This document shows, one piece after another, positions 18,498-29,164 of a stretch of 64,000 nt of DNA (the stretch's first letter is position 1; each line of letters starts with the position of its first letter). The DNA is taken from positions 186,001-250,000 of the forward strand of contig JAGTJU010000006.1 of assembly GCA_022184915.1 (NCBI GenBank). Reading direction: 5' to 3'. The notes under the pieces were generated by a model. The model worked only from the letters and a program-made list of their open reading frames with translations. It searched no databases and had not been told where the DNA came from. Source of the DNA: Myxococcales bacterium (GTDB lineage Bacteria; Myxococcota_A; Polyangia; Fen-1088). Made by a program: the position numbers and the translations under genes.

Positions 18498-18517
18498 CCC
18501 GGTGGCCTCACACCGGG
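18498..18517. terminator. Hairpin between convergent genes
   Basis: A perfect 7-bp stem CCCGGTG/CACCGGG with a 6-base loop lies in the 47-base gap between the TPR stop and the aldehyde dehydrogenase stop. There is no clear U-tract, so it may serve both strands weakly or mark 3' ends. The left arm belongs to a 19-base sequence repeated near 38156. Confidence 0.4.
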
Positions 18518-18525
18518 TCGCCCCT

Positions 18526-20055
18526 CTAACCGTAGACCTTGCGCATGAGAAAGCGCAACGCGCGCCGCACGCGCGGGCGGTAGGGGTACCGTAGCTGGCC
18601 CATGAGCGCCCGCGTGAGCGGTCCGAAGAGGGGCCGGTCTTCGATCACCGTCTCCGTCCAACAGAACTGTCGGATCGCTTCGTGGCCATGCCGCACGCCG
18701 AGCCCGCTTTGCTTGATCCCGCCAAGCGGGGACTCGACGCAAAAATAGTGCACCGCCGTGTCGTTCAGGCATACGTTGCCCGTCTCGAGCTGGCGAGCCA
18801 CCCTGCGGGCTTCGGCCGTGCTGCGCGCGAAAACGGCCCCCGAAAGACCGAACGGCAGGGCATTGGCCACGCGTAAGGCTTCGTCTGCGTTGGCCACCGC
18901 GATGACAGGCAGCACGGGCCCGAAGGTCTCCTCCTTTGCCACAGTCATCTCTGGGGTGACGCCCACCAGCAGGGTTGGCGAAAAAAAGCAGCCGGGGCCC
19001 GGGCGCTGCTCGTTGCCTACGAGAACTCGGGCGCCCGCCGCCACCGCCTGGTCGATCTGCGCTTGCCACCGCTCACGCAGGGGCGCGAAGATAGTGGCCC
19101 CCACGTCGGGCTCTATGTCGGGCGGTCCCACCCGCAGCTGGGCGATTTCTCGAGCCAGATGTGCCGTCAAGGCAGACGCTGCGGTGGCTTCCACCAGCAC
19201 ACGTTCGGTGCGAATGCAGGCCTGGCCGCTGTGCATGAAGGCGCTCCAGACGATCGCTCGTGCTGCGTCTTTCAGGTTGGCGCCCTCGAGCACGATGGCA
19301 GCACTTTTCCCACCCAGCTCCACCACCGCGGGAATCAGGCGCGCGCCGGCCGCCGCTGCCACCTTCCGCCCCGCCTCCACGCTGCCCGTGAAGAAAATCA
19401 TGTCGACGGCCTCCACGAGCGCTTCACCGGTCTGTGAGTCTCCGGTGACCACCTGAAAGACGTCGGCGGGCAGCCCCAGCTCATCCCACAGCGTCTTGAC
19501 GTGCAAGGAAGACAGGGGTGTCAACGGGGATGGCTTGAGCACCACGGCGTTGCCGGCGACCAGCGGCGCGACGGTGTCGGCAAAGTTGTTCAAGAGGGGC
19601 CAGTTCCAGGGCCCGATCACCCCCACGACTCCGCGGGGGTGTTGGAGGATACGGGCACGCTTGTTCGCAAAGAAAAAGGGGCTGCGGCATTCGTCGCCGA
19701 GCGCACGCGCGCCGGCGCGGCCTGTCAGGTGTCGGATGAGCTCGCAGGTGTACAGCACTTCGATGGCCTCGGCTTCGTGGGCGGGCTGCCCGCTCTCCGC
19801 CGTCAAGGTGTCGACCAAGGCCGTATCGCGCGCCAGGCGGGCGCTGAGGCTCCGCAGGGCGGCCCGCCTGCCGGCAAGCCCCAGGGCGGCCCACCCGGGC
19901 TGCGCGCGGCGCGCCCTCTGCACAGCGGACGCCACGTCGCTGGCGCTGGCGACGCTCACGTGCCCAAGCGACCCCCCAGTGGCGGGGTTGCGAATCTCGA
20001 GCCGTCGGGACGCAGGGGAGGGGGGCGCAGGTTCCACGGTTTTACTATCCCGCAA
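18526..20055 (-). CDS. NAD(P)-dependent aldehyde dehydrogenase
   Basis: The 509-residue product oxidises an aldehyde to the acid. All core residues of the ALDH superfamily are visible: Asn151 in GPWNWP, Lys174 in VVLKPSP, the coenzyme loop FFTGS (221-225), Glu246 in ELGGK, catalytic Cys280 in SGQACIRTE and ETFGPV toward the end. The pattern SPLGGIKQSGLGVRHG and the C-terminal extension with LRYPYRPR resemble coniferyl- and long-chain-aldehyde dehydrogenases, but the substrate cannot be set. The frame opens with a TTG at 20055; a GTG at 20037 is an alternative. It is divergent from the acyl-CoA dehydrogenase operon, separated by 100 bases. Confidence 0.9.
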   Translation of the reverse strand: MRDSKTVEPAPPSPASRRLEIRNPATGGSLGHVSVASASDVASAVQRARRAQPGWAALGLAGRRAALRSLSARLARDTALVDTLTAESGQPAHEAEAIEVLYTCELIRHLTGRAGARALGDECRSPFFFANKRARILQHPRGVVGVIGPWNWPLLNNFADTVAPLVAGNAVVLKPSPLTPLSSLHVKTLWDELGLPADVFQVVTGDSQTGEALVEAVDMIFFTGSVEAGRKVAAAAGARLIPAVVELGGKSAAIVLEGANLKDAARAIVWSAFMHSGQACIRTERVLVEATAASALTAHLAREIAQLRVGPPDIEPDVGATIFAPLRERWQAQIDQAVAAGARVLVGNEQRPGPGCFFSPTLLVGVTPEMTVAKEETFGPVLPVIAVANADEALRVANALPFGLSGAVFARSTAEARRVARQLETGNVCLNDTAVHYFCVESPLGGIKQSGLGVRHGHEAIRQFCWTETVIEDRPLFGPLTRALMGQLRYPYRPRVRRALRFLMRKVYG

Positions 20056-20138
20056 TCACGGCAGCGGAGCCACGGCCGCGCACCGGTTCGCGCGCAGGTA
20101 GGTGTCGTGTCGCCCTGGGAGCGAGGGGATTTGTCGCG

Positions 20139-20144
20139 TAAACT
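20139..20144 (+). promoter_or_regulatory. Weak -10-like box before acyl-CoA dehydrogenase operon
   Basis: TAAACT ends 11 bases before the ATG at 20156, the same spacing as the boxes before 7908 and 28376. No -35 consensus is seen. This is weak on its own. Confidence 0.2.
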
Positions 20145-20155
20145 ATCGAGAAACC

Positions 20156-21322
20156 ATGCGATTCGAGCCGTCTGCGGAACAGGCCCTCGTGGCCCGCACC
20201 GCCCGCGCCTTCGCCCAGGATGTGCTGCTGCCCCGGGCCGCGGCCCGGGATCGCGCACACACCTTTCCCGAGGAGGAGATGCGGCGCATGGCAGAGCTCG
20301 GGTTGGTAGGCCTGACGGTCCCGCCGAGCGAGGGCGGGGTGGGCATGGGCGCCTTGGCACAGGCCGAAGTGGTGGCGGCGCTCGCCGAGGCGGATGCGTC
20401 CGTGGCGGTGACCTTGGCCGTGACGAACATGGTGGCCGAGAGCCTCGCGCGCGAAGGCGATGCCCACGTCAAGGCGCGCTTTTTGCGTCCGCTCTGCGCG
20501 GGCGGTCTCGTGGCGGGTGCGTTCGCGCTCAGCGAAGCGGGAGCGGGCAGTGACCCGGCGGGCATGCGGACCCTTTGTCGCAAGCACGGCGGCGGGTACC
20601 GTCTCGACGGGAGCAAACAGTGGATCACCTCAGGGGACCGGGCCGGGGTCTTCGTGGTCATGGCCCGTCACGAAGGGCCGCCGGGGGAGCGGCCGCGGTT
20701 CTCTGCGTTCGTTCTGCCCGCAGGCACGCCGGGGCTTTCCGTAGGGCCGCCCGAAAACAAGCTTGGACAGCGCGGGTCGACCACGGTGCCCTTGACTCTC
20801 GAGGCCGTGGATCTTCCCGCGCACGCGCGGCTTGGCGCCGAGGGCGACGGCTTTCGCATCGCCATGGCCGCGCTCGATGGCGGTCGCATCAACGTGGCCG
20901 CCATGGCCGTGGGCGTTTCGCGTGCCGCGCTGGGGGCGGCTTTGGCGTACGCCCAGCAGCGTGAGCAGTTCGGGAAGCCCTTGTCCGCGTTTCAGGCAAT
21001 TCAGGTCTCCTTGGCGGACGCGGCGACCCAGCTCGAGGCAGCGTGGCTGATGGTGGCGCGGGCCGCCTGGGCGAAGGACGCGGGATTGCCGTGCACGCAG
21101 GCCGCCGCGGAGGCCAAGTTGTTTGCCAGCGAGGCGGCGCAGCGGATCTGCGATAGCGCCTTGCAGGTCCATGGCGGTTACGGGTACACACGGGAGTTTC
21201 CCGTGGAGCGCTTTGTGCGCGATGCTCGCGTCATGACGATTTACGAAGGCACCAGCCAAATTCAAAAGCTGGTGGTGGCCCGCCACGTCCTGCAGGCGCT
21301 GAGGGAGACGCAACATGTCTGA
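20156..21322 (+). CDS. Acyl-CoA dehydrogenase (first of two)
   Basis: This 388-residue FAD enzyme should introduce the alpha-beta double bond into an acyl-CoA. Features in order are an all-alpha N-terminal domain, [15 protein letters not shown] (FAD/substrate contact), the beta domain with GSKQWITSG, and the C-terminal domain with [31 protein letters not shown] and IYEGTSQIQ, which holds the catalytic Glu of the short-chain class. I chose the ATG at 20156 because a frame back to 20102 adds non-family sequence. It heads a five-gene operon and overlaps the mutase small subunit by eight bases, which points to branched-chain or odd-chain acyl-CoA breakdown. Confidence 0.9.
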   Translation: MRFEPSAEQALVARTARAFAQDVLLPRAAARDRAHTFPEEEMRRMAELGLVGLTVPPSEGGVGMGALAQAEVVAALAEADASVAVTLAVTNMVAESLAREGDAHVKARFLRPLCAGGLVAGAFALSEAGAGSDPAGMRTLCRKHGGGYRLDGSKQWITSGDRAGVFVVMARHEGPPGERPRFSAFVLPAGTPGLSVGPPENKLGQRGSTTVPLTLEAVDLPAHARLGAEGDGFRIAMAALDGGRINVAAMAVGVSRAALGAALAYAQQREQFGKPLSAFQAIQVSLADAATQLEAAWLMVARAAWAKDAGLPCTQAAAEAKLFASEAAQRICDSALQVHGGYGYTREFPVERFVRDARVMTIYEGTSQIQKLVVARHVLQALRETQHV

Positions 21323-21773
21323 ACCTGTGGGACGCCGGTTGCGGATTCTCGTGGCGAAGCCCGGCCTCGATGGTCACGATCGGGGGGCAAAGGTGGTGGC
21401 CCGTGCCCTGGCAGATGCCGGTTACGAAGTCATCTATACGGGCCTTCACCAGACCCCCGACATGATCGCAGCGGCCGCGGTGCAGGAGTCCGTGGACGCG
21501 GTGGGGCTGTCCATCATGTCCGGAGCTCACATGACCCAGTTCCCGGCGGTCAAGCGTGCGCTCGAAGCCAGGGGCGCGGCCGACGTACCGGTGTTCGGCG
21601 GAGGCATCATCCCGGACGAAGACGCGGAGAGCCTCATTTCGTCCGGCCTCGCCGCCGCCATTTTCAAGCCGGGCACGTCCCTGCAGCAGATCGTGAATTG
21701 GATCGAGACGACCTTGCGTCCAGCCTTGAACGAACCCTCTTGGCCCCCTCCCCAGGATCTTCCACCCGCATGA
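21315..21773 (+). CDS. mcmB: Methylmalonyl-CoA mutase small subunit (B12-binding domain)
   Basis: This 152-residue stand-alone cobalamin-binding domain has DGHDRG (residues 19-24, with His21 as the lower cobalt ligand), LSIMSGAHM and GGGIIP, the DxHxxG...SxL...GG signature. Such short subunits pair with a separate catalytic subunit that lacks this domain. The gene ending at 26556 on the minus strand supplies that partner. The holoenzyme interconverts methylmalonyl-CoA and succinyl-CoA. The gene lies inside the operon, overlapping the dehydrogenase before it by eight bases and the cupin gene after it by ATGA. MeaB, the G-protein chaperone of the mutase, is the last gene of the operon. Confidence 0.92.
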   Translation: MSEPVGRRLRILVAKPGLDGHDRGAKVVARALADAGYEVIYTGLHQTPDMIAAAAVQESVDAVGLSIMSGAHMTQFPAVKRALEARGAADVPVFGGGIIPDEDAESLISSGLAAAIFKPGTSLQQIVNWIETTLRPALNEPSWPPPQDLPPA

Positions 21774-23062
21774 AACCGCCTATGCCACGACGAATGACTC
21801 TCTTTGCCGCGGGCGCCCTCGTGTTCCCAGGTGCCGCTGTTTTTGCAGCTCCGGAGCCGCCCACCGAAGCGCAGCAGGTCATGGCCGCTGTCGAGAAGGC
21901 GTTGCAGCGGCACGCGGGCGACGTACACGCCTGCTTTGGCAGGGCTCTGGCAGACCGGCTTGACGTGGCGGGAAAGCTCGAGCTGGACGTGACCGTGGGC
22001 GCCGGGGGCAACGTCAAAAGCAGCGAGGTCACGGCGAAGTCCGACGCGGTTCCCGAGGGCCTCGCCGCCTGCGTGCGGGAGGCCTCGTCGACCTGGCAGC
22101 TCGAAGGCATCGAACCCGGGGCGTCGGTCGTGTTGCCCTTCACTTTCGCAGGCCAGGCACACCAGTTCGTGGTGAATGCCGCCGACGTGCCCGCGCGCCC
22201 CGAAGCCCGAGGCAAGGTGGTGCCTCCCTTCCAGGTGAAGATTCTCGCCGATCGCACGAACGTGCGGGCGCGCCACATGGCCGTCACCCACCTGACGATA
22301 GCGCCCGCCAACCGCGTGGCGATGCACAGGCACGCGGAGAGCGCGAAGATCCTCTTCGTCCTCAGTGGAGCCGCCCGCGTTCTGGGTCCCAAGGGACAAG
22401 ATCCCGTCAAGCTTTCCGAGGGAGATGCCGTATTCCTTCCCAGGGGGTACCCCCACGTGATCGAGAACATGGGGCGTCAGATTCCAGCCGTGATGCTCCA
22501 GGTGTTTTCGCCTGCAGGGCCCGAGCTGGTCTACCGTGACCCGAAAGATCCCTTGGGGCGCGCGGCCTTCGAGGTCCTTCGCGGCGCGGCGCCGGGAGCG
22601 CCGCCCGGGGCCGAGCTTGCCGTGGTTCGCAAAGACGAGGGCGCCTCGAGCCCGCTTGCCGGGGGCAAGGGGCAGCGCCGTTTGGTGTTCGATCCGAGCG
22701 CCACGGGCGATGCCTCGCTCGCGCTCGAGGTGGCGGAGTTCGCCCCCGGGTCGAGCTTGCCGCGCCAGCTTCATCCAAGCTCCGAGGCCTTCATGTGGGT
22801 CGTGTCGGGGGGAGGTGTCGTAAAGGCCGGCGCCGAGGATGTGTCATTTGGCGCGGGCCACGCGGTCTTCGTACCTGCCGGACAGCCCTATACGCCCCGC
22901 TTCGAGGGCGAGGCTCCGACGGTCGCCGTCCGACTCTTTGCGCCCGCAGGCCCCGAACACGCGCCGGGGCAGCCCGCCTCCGCCCCCGGTGCGCCGGCAT
23001 CAAATCCCAAAACTCCCTCCGCGGCTCCCGCGGTCAGCCCGCAACCTGGAAACAACCGATGA
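21770..23062 (+). CDS. Exported AgmX/PglI-domain protein with two cupin domains
   Basis: The 430-residue product has three parts. A signal peptide (hydrophobic stretch then AVFAAP) occupies about residues 1-27. A domain at about 30-130 has the pattern [10 protein letters not shown]...[10 protein letters not shown]...GLAACVRE...W, matching the AgmX/PglI C-terminal domain of myxobacterial proteins. Two cupin barrels follow: the first has [18 protein letters not shown], giving a likely HxH metal site, and the second has [21 protein letters not shown]. The last 40 residues are Pro/Ala-rich. It is exported, yet it shares ATGA overlaps with cytoplasmic CoA-pathway genes on both sides, which is odd. 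Function is unknown; a periplasmic sensor or sugar-acid binder is only a guess. Confidence 0.75.
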   Translation: MKPPMPRRMTLFAAGALVFPGAAVFAAPEPPTEAQQVMAAVEKALQRHAGDVHACFGRALADRLDVAGKLELDVTVGAGGNVKSSEVTAKSDAVPEGLAACVREASSTWQLEGIEPGASVVLPFTFAGQAHQFVVNAADVPARPEARGKVVPPFQVKILADRTNVRARHMAVTHLTIAPANRVAMHRHAESAKILFVLSGAARVLGPKGQDPVKLSEGDAVFLPRGYPHVIENMGRQIPAVMLQVFSPAGPELVYRDPKDPLGRAAFEVLRGAAPGAPPGAELAVVRKDEGASSPLAGGKGQRRLVFDPSATGDASLALEVAEFAPGSSLPRQLHPSSEAFMWVVSGGGVVKAGAEDVSFGAGHAVFVPAGQPYTPRFEGEAPTVAVRLFAPAGPEHAPGQPASAPGAPASNPKTPSAAPAVSPQPGNNR

Positions 23063-24222
23063 ACTTCACCTTGAACGAAGAGCAGACGCTGCTGCAGCAA
23101 TCGGTACGCGAGTTCTGCCAGCGGCACATAGTCCCCTTCGCAGCCACGTGGGACGCCGAAGAGCGATTTCCCCTCGAGGTGATCGCGCCCATGGCTGAGC
23201 TTGGCCTTTTGGGTATGCAGATCCCCACCCAGTACGGCGGTTCGGGCATGAGCACGCTCGACTACGTCGTGGCTCTCGAGGAGGTGGCGAAGGCCGATGC
23301 GTCGATGGGGCTCACGATGGCCTCCCACAATTCACTCTGCACCGGCCACATCTTCCAGGCCGGTAACGAGGCCCAAAAGCGCACGTACTTGCCGCAACTG
23401 GCTTCGGGCAAAGTTCTCGGGGCGTGGGGGCTCACGGAGCCTGGGTCGGGATCCGACGCAGGCGCGGCGCGCACGCGGGCGACCCGCAAGGAGAGCCCGG
23501 GAGGGGCGGTGACGTGGTCTATCTCGGGAAGCAAGACCTTCATTACCCAGGGAAGCGTGGCCGGCATTTACACGGTTCTCGCCTCGACCAGCCCCGAAAA
23601 AAAACAGCGGGGGCTCACGGCCTTCGTCATCGAAAAGGGCACGCCGGGCTTCCGGGTGGGGCGCAAGATAGAGAAAATGGGCCTTCATGCCTCCGACACC
23701 ACGGAGCTCATCCTCGAGGACGTCGAGGTGTCGGACGCCCAGCGGCTGGGAGAGATCGACGCTGGTTTTTTCGACACGCTCAAGATCCTCGACAAGGGGC
23801 GCGTGGGCATCGGCGCGTGGGCAGTGGGCATAGGCACGGCCGCCTTCGAGGCCGCGCTTAAGTACGCCAAGGACCGTGTCCAGTTCGGGCGCTCGATCGC
23901 CAGCTTCCAGGCGATCCAGCACATGCTGGCGGACATGGCCACCGACCTCGAGGCGGCGCGTTTGCTGGTGTGGCGTGCGGCGTGTCTGTTGGACGAAGGC
24001 CAGAAAATGACCCGCGAGGCTTCGGTGGCGAAATACTTCGCAGGCAAGGCGGCCATGCGCGCTTGCAATGCGGCCATCCAGATTCATGGCGGATACGGCT
24101 ACACCCGCGAATTCCCCGTGGAGCGCTTCTTCCGGGACGCCAAGCTCGCCGAAATCGGTGAGGGGACCAACGAGGTGCAAAAGATGGTCATCGCGCGCGA
24201 GTTGCTCAAGGACGTGGCGTGA
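23059..24222 (+). CDS. Acyl-CoA dehydrogenase (second of two)
   Basis: This 387-residue FAD dehydrogenase has [20 protein letters not shown], the beta-domain [40 protein letters not shown] and the catalytic Glu in [11 protein letters not shown]. It is closer to the short/branched-chain and butyryl-type enzymes than the first copy, which makes isobutyryl-, 2-methylbutyryl- or butyryl-CoA the likely substrate. A frame extends upstream to 22795, but the ATG at 23059, overlapping the cupin stop as ATGA, matches the family N-terminus exactly (MNFTLNEEQ). It is followed directly by meaB through a GTGA overlap. Confidence 0.9.
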   Translation: MNFTLNEEQTLLQQSVREFCQRHIVPFAATWDAEERFPLEVIAPMAELGLLGMQIPTQYGGSGMSTLDYVVALEEVAKADASMGLTMASHNSLCTGHIFQAGNEAQKRTYLPQLASGKVLGAWGLTEPGSGSDAGAARTRATRKESPGGAVTWSISGSKTFITQGSVAGIYTVLASTSPEKKQRGLTAFVIEKGTPGFRVGRKIEKMGLHASDTTELILEDVEVSDAQRLGEIDAGFFDTLKILDKGRVGIGAWAVGIGTAAFEAALKYAKDRVQFGRSIASFQAIQHMLADMATDLEAARLLVWRAACLLDEGQKMTREASVAKYFAGKAAMRACNAAIQIHGGYGYTREFPVERFFRDAKLAEIGEGTNEVQKMVIARELLKDVA

Positions 24223-25184
24223 GTGCAGGGGGTGGCGTTCCCGCGGCGGCCGAGATTGTGGCTGGCCAACCGCGGGCGCTGGCCCGGCTCATGCGCGACC
24301 TGGAAAACGGAGTGCCTGCCGCTCGGGTGTGCCTGGCCTCGCTGGCGGCGCACCTCGGGCGCGCCTTCGTGCTGGGGGTCACGGGGGCTCCAGGCGCTGG
24401 CAAAAGCACCCTGGTGGATGCTCTGCTCGTGGCTTATCGGGCGCGGGGCCAGGCGGTGGGTGTGGTGGCCGTCGATCCCTCGAGTCCGCTTTCGGGGGGA
24501 GCTTTGCTGGGAGATCGGGTCCGCATGCAGCGGCACGCCACAGACGACGGCGTCTTCATTCGCTCCCTGGCGTCGCGAGGAAACTTGGGGGGGCTGTCGC
24601 GAGCCACCGAGGACGTGGTGGACGTGCTCGACGCGGCAGGGTTCGGGGTGGTGATCGTGGAGACGGTGGGGGTGGGGCAGGACGAGGTCGAAGTGGCGGC
24701 CCTGGCCGACGTCACGCTGGTGGTCACCGTGCCGGGCCTCGGCGATGGCGTTCAGGCGCTCAAGTCGGGTTTGCTCGAGTTGGCTGACGTGTTCGTGGTC
24801 AACAAGGCGGACCGCGAGGGGGCTGACCTCGTCGAAAAAGACCTTCAGACGATGTTGGCGCTCCGGGGCGTGGGCCCGAAGGACGTGCCCATCGTACGCA
24901 CACAGGCCTCGGCAGGCGTGGGTGTGGAGCGGCTACTCGACGTGCTCGAGGCCCGGCGTGTGACCCTCGATCGACAGGCGCGAGAAGCCCGCCGGCGTCG
25001 CCGGACCGAGCTGCGTTTGCGTGCGGCGGTGCTTTCCCGGATGGCAGTGTTGGCTGACGACGCGGCGGGGGGCGCCGCGGGCTGGGCCGCCCGGGCGGAG
25101 GCTGTCATCGCAGGCCGCAGCGCCTTTCACGAAGCCGTCGCGGGGGTGTTCACGAACCTACGCTTGCCTACGTCGTCAACCTGA
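24219..25184 (+). CDS. meaB: Methylmalonyl-CoA mutase-associated GTPase MeaB
   Basis: This 321-residue G3E-family GTPase protects and reloads the cobalamin cofactor of the mutase. Visible motifs are the P-loop GAPGAGKST (about residues 56-64), the [22 protein letters not shown] block, [11 protein letters not shown] (switch/Walker B region) and NKAD for guanine specificity. The GTG start overlaps the preceding stop as GTGA. It closes the operon containing the mutase small subunit, which strongly supports this role over ArgK-type annotation. A hairpin follows at 25204-25231. Confidence 0.94.
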   Translation: MSAGGGVPAAAEIVAGQPRALARLMRDLENGVPAARVCLASLAAHLGRAFVLGVTGAPGAGKSTLVDALLVAYRARGQAVGVVAVDPSSPLSGGALLGDRVRMQRHATDDGVFIRSLASRGNLGGLSRATEDVVDVLDAAGFGVVIVETVGVGQDEVEVAALADVTLVVTVPGLGDGVQALKSGLLELADVFVVNKADREGADLVEKDLQTMLALRGVGPKDVPIVRTQASAGVGVERLLDVLEARRVTLDRQAREARRRRRTELRLRAAVLSRMAVLADDAAGGAAGWAARAEAVIAGRSAFHEAVAGVFTNLRLPTSST

Positions 25185-25203
25185 CGAGAGGCCTACCTTC
25201 GTG

Positions 25204-25231
25204 CGGGGCGATTCGTGGCCCGCGCGCCCCG
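25204..25231 (+). terminator. Hairpin after meaB
   Basis: A perfect 7-bp GC stem CGGGGCG/CGCCCCG with a 14-base loop lies 20 bases after the meaB stop. No U-tract follows, so it is either a weak terminator or a 3'-end stabiliser separating meaB from the lipoprotein gene at 25248. Confidence 0.35.
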
Positions 25232-25247
25232 GTGATACGATGAAGAC

Positions 25248-26012
25248 GTGAAGCGTGTTCCTTGTCGGGGAGGGCTTCGGCCCGCGTGCGGTGGGTCGGT
25301 CATTGCCCTTGGGGTGGCCGGCCTCATCTCCATGGGCTCGTTCGGCTGCGGGTTGCTCGACCTCGAGAGCTTCCGAGGCATCACGTTCTCTCTGCCCGAA
25401 AAATCCTATGCGGTGGACACCGCAGACCCGAAGTGGAAAACGCCACCGTCCGGGACCGCGCCCACTGTGACGTGTGGGCCGGGTCGGGCCACGCAAGATT
25501 GCTGTGCGCTTCCGGAGCCCCTCAGTAGCACCTTCGCCATCGATTGCCAGAAGTACCCGTTAGTGTGTTGGAACGGTCAGTGCGCGTTCCAGTTCACCTT
25601 CGAGATGGACTCCCTGGTGGACCTGAAAAAGGAAGTCCCCCAGCTGGCGTCGACCGCCACCTCGGCGCTGTCCGATATCGTACTCAAGAACATAAAAATC
25701 ACCTTGAACAACGGGCTGAACATTCCGCTGCCCCCCATAGAGGTGTTCGTGGCCCCCCAGGACGCCGCGAGCGGGGCCGATCCCCGGGCGAAGAAGATCG
25801 CTGTGGTGCCGGCACATCCCGCGGGATTCATGGGCACCGAAACCTATGAGGTCGACGCCGCGGGGCAGGCCGCGTTTTCTCAGTTTGCGACCAACTTTCA
25901 AACTCCGTTCAAGGTGATCGCGCGAACCTTGGTCACCATCGAAGCCGGGCAGTCCGCCCCTTCGGGTAAGGCCACCGCGAAAATCGGAGGGCAGGTGGAG
26001 GCCAAGATCTAG
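25248..26012 (+). CDS. Secreted lipoprotein of unknown function
   Basis: The product is 254 residues with a charged N-terminus, a hydrophobic segment and the lipobox GSFGC (lipid-accepting Cys near residue 34). A Cys-rich patch follows (TCGPG, DCCALPEP, IDCQKY, VCWNGQC) that probably forms disulfides outside the cytoplasm. The C-terminal half is regular beta-rich sequence. I do not recognise a family. The GTG start has TACGAT ending six bases upstream, so the message could be leaderless. The stop is followed by a nested hairpin shared with the convergent IHF-like gene. Confidence 0.6.
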   Translation: MKRVPCRGGLRPACGGSVIALGVAGLISMGSFGCGLLDLESFRGITFSLPEKSYAVDTADPKWKTPPSGTAPTVTCGPGRATQDCCALPEPLSSTFAIDCQKYPLVCWNGQCAFQFTFEMDSLVDLKKEVPQLASTATSALSDIVLKNIKITLNNGLNIPLPPIEVFVAPQDAASGADPRAKKIAVVPAHPAGFMGTETYEVDAAGQAAFSQFATNFQTPFKVIARTLVTIEAGQSAPSGKATAKIGGQVEAKI

Positions 26013-26047
26013 GGCCGCGGGGCCTGGCCCGCCAGGGCGTAGGCCCT
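26011..26047. terminator. Nested hairpin between convergent genes
   Basis: The outer 6-bp arms AGGGCC and GGCCCT enclose a small perfect hairpin CTGG-CCCG-CCAG. The structure fills the 40-base gap between the lipoprotein stop and the IHF-beta-like stop and may terminate both, although no T-run is present. Confidence 0.4.
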
Positions 26048-26052
26048 CTCGG

Positions 26053-26466
<414 letters not shown>

Positions 26467-26555
26467 TTTGAGAATCCCGCCCCCGAGCTAGAACATCGCG
26501 AAAACTGGACCGTTCTTTAGCTTAGACCACTTGTTCCGTTTTGCGCAATAGGACA

Positions 26556-28262
26556 TTACGCGGATTGTTGGTGTTCGCCGAACACCTGCCGCAGGACGTC
26601 CGCGATCTCGCCCAAAGTGGCCCCAACCTTCACCGCGGTCAAGATAGCGGACACGAGGTTGTCTGTCCCCCTTGCGGACTCTGCGAGCTGGCTCAACGCC
26701 TCGCCCGCCCGTGGGCCGCGCACGCTCCGGTGGAGGCGTACCCGTGCCGCCTGGGCGGCTTCCACGGCCGGATCCAGGCGGTGAAGCGGAGGGATCCCCG
26801 AAGGCTCGTCGCTTGGGGCGCCGGCGCTGCCTTCCGTCCCGGAGACGAAAGCGTTTTGTCCCACCACGAGCACGTGGCGGCTCTCCAGAGCCAACTGGTG
26901 GGCGTAGGCGCGCTCCTCGATGAGCCGTTGCGGGAAGCCGGCCTCGATGGCGGCCCGCATGCCTCCGCGGGCGGAAATCTCGTCCATGAGGGCAAGGGCG
27001 CGGGCTTCGAGGTCGCTCGTGAGCGCCTCGACGGCGTAGGCCCCCCCGAGGGGGTCCACAATGTCGCCCACGCCGGATTCGTGAGCCAAGATCTGTTGAG
27101 TACGTAACGCCAGGCGGGCCGAGGCCTCCGTGGGCAGCGCCAGGGCTTCATCGTAGCCGTTGGTGTGGAGCGACTGCGCGCCCCCCAGCACGGCGGCGAG
27201 GGCTTCGACGGTGGTGCGCACCACGTTGTTGAGTGGTTCGTGTGCCACGAGGGTGGAGCCCGCCGTTTGGGCGTGAAAGCGCAACCCCCACGAGCGCGGG
27301 TCCTTGGCCCCGAAGCGTTCACGCATCAGCCGCGCCCACAGGCGCCGCGCGGCGCGGAACTTGGCCACCTCCTCCAGTAAATTGGCGTGTGCGTTGAAGA
27401 AGAAAGACAGGCGCGGCGCGAACTCGTCGACATCGAGCCCTGCGGCCAGGGCCGTTTCCACGTAGGTCACGCCGTTGGCGAGGGTGAAGGCGACCTCTTG
27501 AACCGCGTCGGACCCGGCTTCCCGGATGTGATAGCCACTCACGCTGATGGTGTTCCAGCGGGGCAGCTCGGCGCGACAGAACGAAAAGGTGTCGGCGATG
27601 AGACGCAGCGAGGGGCCTGGCGGATAGATGTACGTGCCCCGAGCCACGTACTCCTTGAGGATGTCGTTTTGGATGGTGCCGGAGAGCTGCGCACGCGGGG
27701 TGCCCCGTTCGTCCGCCACCGCGACGTAGAGCGCCAGCAGCGTGGCCGCCGTGGCGTTGATGGTCATGGAGGTCGACACCTTGTCGAGCGGCAAGCCATC
27801 GAGCAAAACCCGCATGTCGTCGAGCGTGGCGATCGACACGCCGGTGCGGCCCACTTCGCCCGCGGCCAGCGGGTGATCGGGATCGCGCCCCATTTGGGTG
27901 GGCAGATCGAAGGCCACGGAAAGCCCGGTCTGGCCCGCGGCCAAAAGGAACTTGTAGCGTTGGTTGGACTCCGCCGCCGTCCCGAAACCGGCGTACTGTC
28001 GCATGGTCCAAAGCTTGCCGCGGTACTGCGTGCCTTGAACGCCGCGGGTGAAGGGGTACGCGCCGGGGTAACCGAGGGCCTGCGCAGGCTCGAAGGCGCG
28101 TGCGGCCAGGTCGCTTTCATCGAAGACGTCCGGCAGAGGGATGCCCGAGGGGGTCTCGAACGAAGGCTTGCGCAAGCCCCGCGCCCGGGCGGGTGCGAGA
28201 ACGTCCCGTTCCCACGCGGCGCGTGCGTCGGGGGGGAGGGGTGGTTTGGAGGACGTGGACAC
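26556..28262 (-). CDS. mcmA: Methylmalonyl-CoA mutase large (catalytic) subunit, split type
   Basis: This 568-residue acyl-CoA mutase barrel lacks the C-terminal B12 domain, so it must work with the 152-residue subunit encoded at 21315. The blocks [15 protein letters not shown] and [14 protein letters not shown] are diagnostic. Tyr90 in RQYAGF and Arg208 in ARGTYIYPP align with Tyr89 and Arg207 of the Propionibacterium enzyme, which contact the methylmalonyl carboxylate. Isobutyryl-CoA mutases have Phe and Gln there. I therefore assign methylmalonyl-CoA specificity. The GTG at 28262 is chosen because a start at 28382 would overlap the divergent gene and add a non-family tail. Confidence 0.9.
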   Translation of the reverse strand: MSTSSKPPLPPDARAAWERDVLAPARARGLRKPSFETPSGIPLPDVFDESDLAARAFEPAQALGYPGAYPFTRGVQGTQYRGKLWTMRQYAGFGTAAESNQRYKFLLAAGQTGLSVAFDLPTQMGRDPDHPLAAGEVGRTGVSIATLDDMRVLLDGLPLDKVSTSMTINATAATLLALYVAVADERGTPRAQLSGTIQNDILKEYVARGTYIYPPGPSLRLIADTFSFCRAELPRWNTISVSGYHIREAGSDAVQEVAFTLANGVTYVETALAAGLDVDEFAPRLSFFFNAHANLLEEVAKFRAARRLWARLMRERFGAKDPRSWGLRFHAQTAGSTLVAHEPLNNVVRTTVEALAAVLGGAQSLHTNGYDEALALPTEASARLALRTQQILAHESGVGDIVDPLGGAYAVEALTSDLEARALALMDEISARGGMRAAIEAGFPQRLIEERAYAHQLALESRHVLVVGQNAFVSGTEGSAGAPSDEPSGIPPLHRLDPAVEAAQAARVRLHRSVRGPRAGEALSQLAESARGTDNLVSAILTAVKVGATLGEIADVLRQVFGEHQQSA

Positions 28263-28358
28263 CCGTGGAGTGTGCCGCCCCTCGGCCTTTCCCGCGAGAA
28301 ACCTGTCCCGGCGGAACGCCTTCGACGCGTGAGGTCTCGCGAGGCGGGTGAAGAGCGG

Positions 28359-28364
28359 TACAAT
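28359..28364 (+). promoter_or_regulatory. Possible -10 box before SAM hydroxide adenosyltransferase gene
   Basis: TACAAT (5 of 6 to consensus) ends 11 bases before the ATG at 28376. No -35 consensus is found. Use of this box would give an almost leaderless message. Confidence 0.3.
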
Positions 28365-28375
28365 CGCGGCCATAC

Positions 28376-29164
28376 ATGTCAATCGTTACGTTCACGACCG
28401 ATTTCGGGTGGGCCGACGGCTACGTGGGAGCCATGAAGGGCGTGGTGCTGTCCCGCGCCCGGGGCGTCACGTTGGTCGACATCTGCCACGAGGTTCCGCC
28501 GCAAGACGTGGCGGCGGGTGCCTTCGCGTTGGCCCAGGCGGCGCCTCATTTTCCGCCCGGAACCGTTCACGTGGCGGTCGTCGACCCCGGCGTGGGCGGC
28601 GCACGGGCCGAGGTGATCGTATTGGCGAAGAACCACCTGTTCGTGGGTCCCGACAACGGCCTTTTGACGCTCGTGGCTCCCCGGCCCGACGCGATCTTTG
28701 CCATCGAGTCGCCTGCTTTTCGTCGCCATCCGGTCAGCCCCACCTTTCACGGACGCGATGTCTTCGCGCCTGCCGCCGGGCTTTTGGCAGCGGGCGTGCC
28801 TCCCGAGGAGGCGGGGCGCATGATGTCGACCCTGGCGCCGCTTGCCAATGCGGTGGGGGCCGAGGCCGATGGGCACGCCCATGTGGTTCACGTGGACCAC
28901 TACGGCAACGTGGTGACGTCTCTGCGTCAGGAGGCGTTGCCCCCGGGGGCCCGTTCGGTGCGCATGTTCGTCACGCGCGACGAAGGTCCCTTGCCGCTCC
29001 AACTTCCCGTGAGAAAAACCTTCGCGGACGTCGACCCCGACGCGGCTTTGGTCTACGTCGGTTCGGCGGGGCTCCTCGAGATTGCCGTACGCAACGGGTC
29101 GGCCGCTGCCCGCTTCGGCCTACGAAGGGGCGTCAACCTGAGCATCGAGGTCATCGAGACATGA
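28376..29164 (+). CDS. SAM hydroxide adenosyltransferase (DUF62 / chlorinase-fluorinase family)
   Basis: The 262-residue protein starts with ITFTTDFG-like sequence ([19 protein letters not shown]) and has [30 protein letters not shown] and [10 protein letters not shown], the ordered motifs of the DUF62 family. Characterised members hydrolyse S-adenosylmethionine to adenosine and methionine with hydroxide as nucleophile. True halogenases carry an extra loop and are rare. The role in the cell is unclear. It is divergent from mcmA, and its stop overlaps the next start as ATGA. Confidence 0.85.
   Translation: MSIVTFTTDFGWADGYVGAMKGVVLSRARGVTLVDICHEVPPQDVAAGAFALAQAAPHFPPGTVHVAVVDPGVGGARAEVIVLAKNHLFVGPDNGLLTLVAPRPDAIFAIESPAFRRHPVSPTFHGRDVFAPAAGLLAAGVPPEEAGRMMSTLAPLANAVGAEADGHAHVVHVDHYGNVVTSLRQEALPPGARSVRMFVTRDEGPLPLQLPVRKTFADVDPDAALVYVGSAGLLEIAVRNGSAAARFGLRRGVNLSIEVIET

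Noticed and set aside
28263-28382. N-terminal extension of the mutase large subunit to 28382
   Set aside because: It would overlap the divergent SAM-hydrolase start and has no match to mutases.
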